A stretch of 64,000 nt of DNA, taken from contig NC_134830.1 in NCBI RefSeq assembly GCF_004210375.1, forward strand, positions 4,526,001-4,590,000, read 5' to 3'. The first letter of the stretch is position 1; the number at the start of each line of letters is the position of its first letter. The position numbers were made by a program, and so were the translations under genes. This DNA comes from Tachypleus tridentatus. Its lineage: Eukaryota; Arthropoda; Merostomata; Xiphosura; Limulidae. Below, one piece after another: positions 63,491 to 64,000 of the stretch. The notes beneath the pieces were generated by a model. It saw only the letters and a program-made list of their open reading frames with translations. It made no database searches and had not been told where the DNA came from.

Positions 63491-64000
63491 GTATCTTTAG
63501 AGACTGACCAGGAAGTGTAAGTTATAAAAATGTAGAAAGGATTAGATTAGTGGTAGTTGATACATGAAAAGTATGAAGGAATATTGCAGTAGGTGGAAAA
63601 AAACAAAATACTGATTACTGATACAATCTTAGTCTTTAAATGGGCTTGTAATTTTCATGAAAAAATGTTCAAAGAAATCAAGTGCAATTATATTAAAGCT
63701 TTAAATAAACTACTATACCTGAAAAATAACAACACAAAGCAAAGAAGGTAGGGGTAATTTATTAAAATTACAACTGGTTTGAGGAAAAAAACAACCAAAA
63801 TAACCAGCTGCAAAACTCTGATTTCCTTACTTTCTTTGGAGGAAAGAATATAATATGGTGTACTGAATAGCATGTTTCAAGCTCTTAGCAACTTGAATAA
63901 TGTGACAATAATTTATAGAATGGAAATACAAAATGGAGAAACAGTTTAAGCTTTGGAAGTCAAATATGGAATGTTTCTTTGGAAAGACAGTACTTCGAGT
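63491..64000. other. Unique sequence to the window end
   Basis: AT-rich, presumed Rab4 intron. No exon for the Rab4 N-terminal region recognised. Confidence 0.4.

Overview
This window is animal nuclear DNA: AT-rich, with spliced genes, tRNA-headed SINEs and tandem-repeat-filled introns. It holds no bacterial operon, rRNA gene or CRISPR array. The two SINE copies share a body type that I associate from memory with chelicerates such as horseshoe crabs, so an arthropod, possibly a horseshoe crab, is my best guess. That assignment is inference and was not checked.

Two protein-coding genes point towards each other. On the + strand the last coding exon of a group II p21-activated kinase (PAK4/mbt type) lies at 28887-29042, and everything to its left is probably its last intron. 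On the - strand four exons of a Rab4 GTPase (62062-62124, 46027-46181, 44776-44871, 39140-39249) splice in phase from the switch II region to a CSC prenylation tail. The N-terminal P-loop exon(s) were not found and probably lie beyond 64000. The interval from about 29.4 to 36.6 kb separates the two genes and carries two small arrays, one SINE and a 72 bp duplication.

About 45 kb (some 70%) of the window is tandem repeat, made of at least nine minisatellite families that I do not see as related in sequence: 40 bp (1-18365), 55 bp (19175-20393), 39/56 bp (24414 into an assembly gap), 69 bp (28480-28820), 50 bp (30332-30824), 33 bp (31905-33184), 52 bp (39714-44508), 59 bp (45043-45706) and 72 bp (46711-60847). 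The largest arrays fill introns: the 72 bp array is about 89% of one Rab4 intron, the 52 bp array about 87% of another, and the 40 bp array lies in the presumed PAK intron. Several units carry a short perfect palindrome or inverted repeat, and three arrays show nested higher-order duplication.

Mobile DNA comprises a complete but decayed 2.16 kb DNA transposon (21194-23351) with long terminal inverted repeats starting CACTGGGG, a TAA target duplication and a frameshifted transposase; two tRNA-derived SINEs (20716-20975, 35516-35778); and a badly decayed non-LTR retrotransposon 3' end (62950-63490). A run of exactly 500 N (27923-28422) marks an assembly gap. The most distinctive features are the intron-filling arrays and the transposon; I found no multi-gene system.
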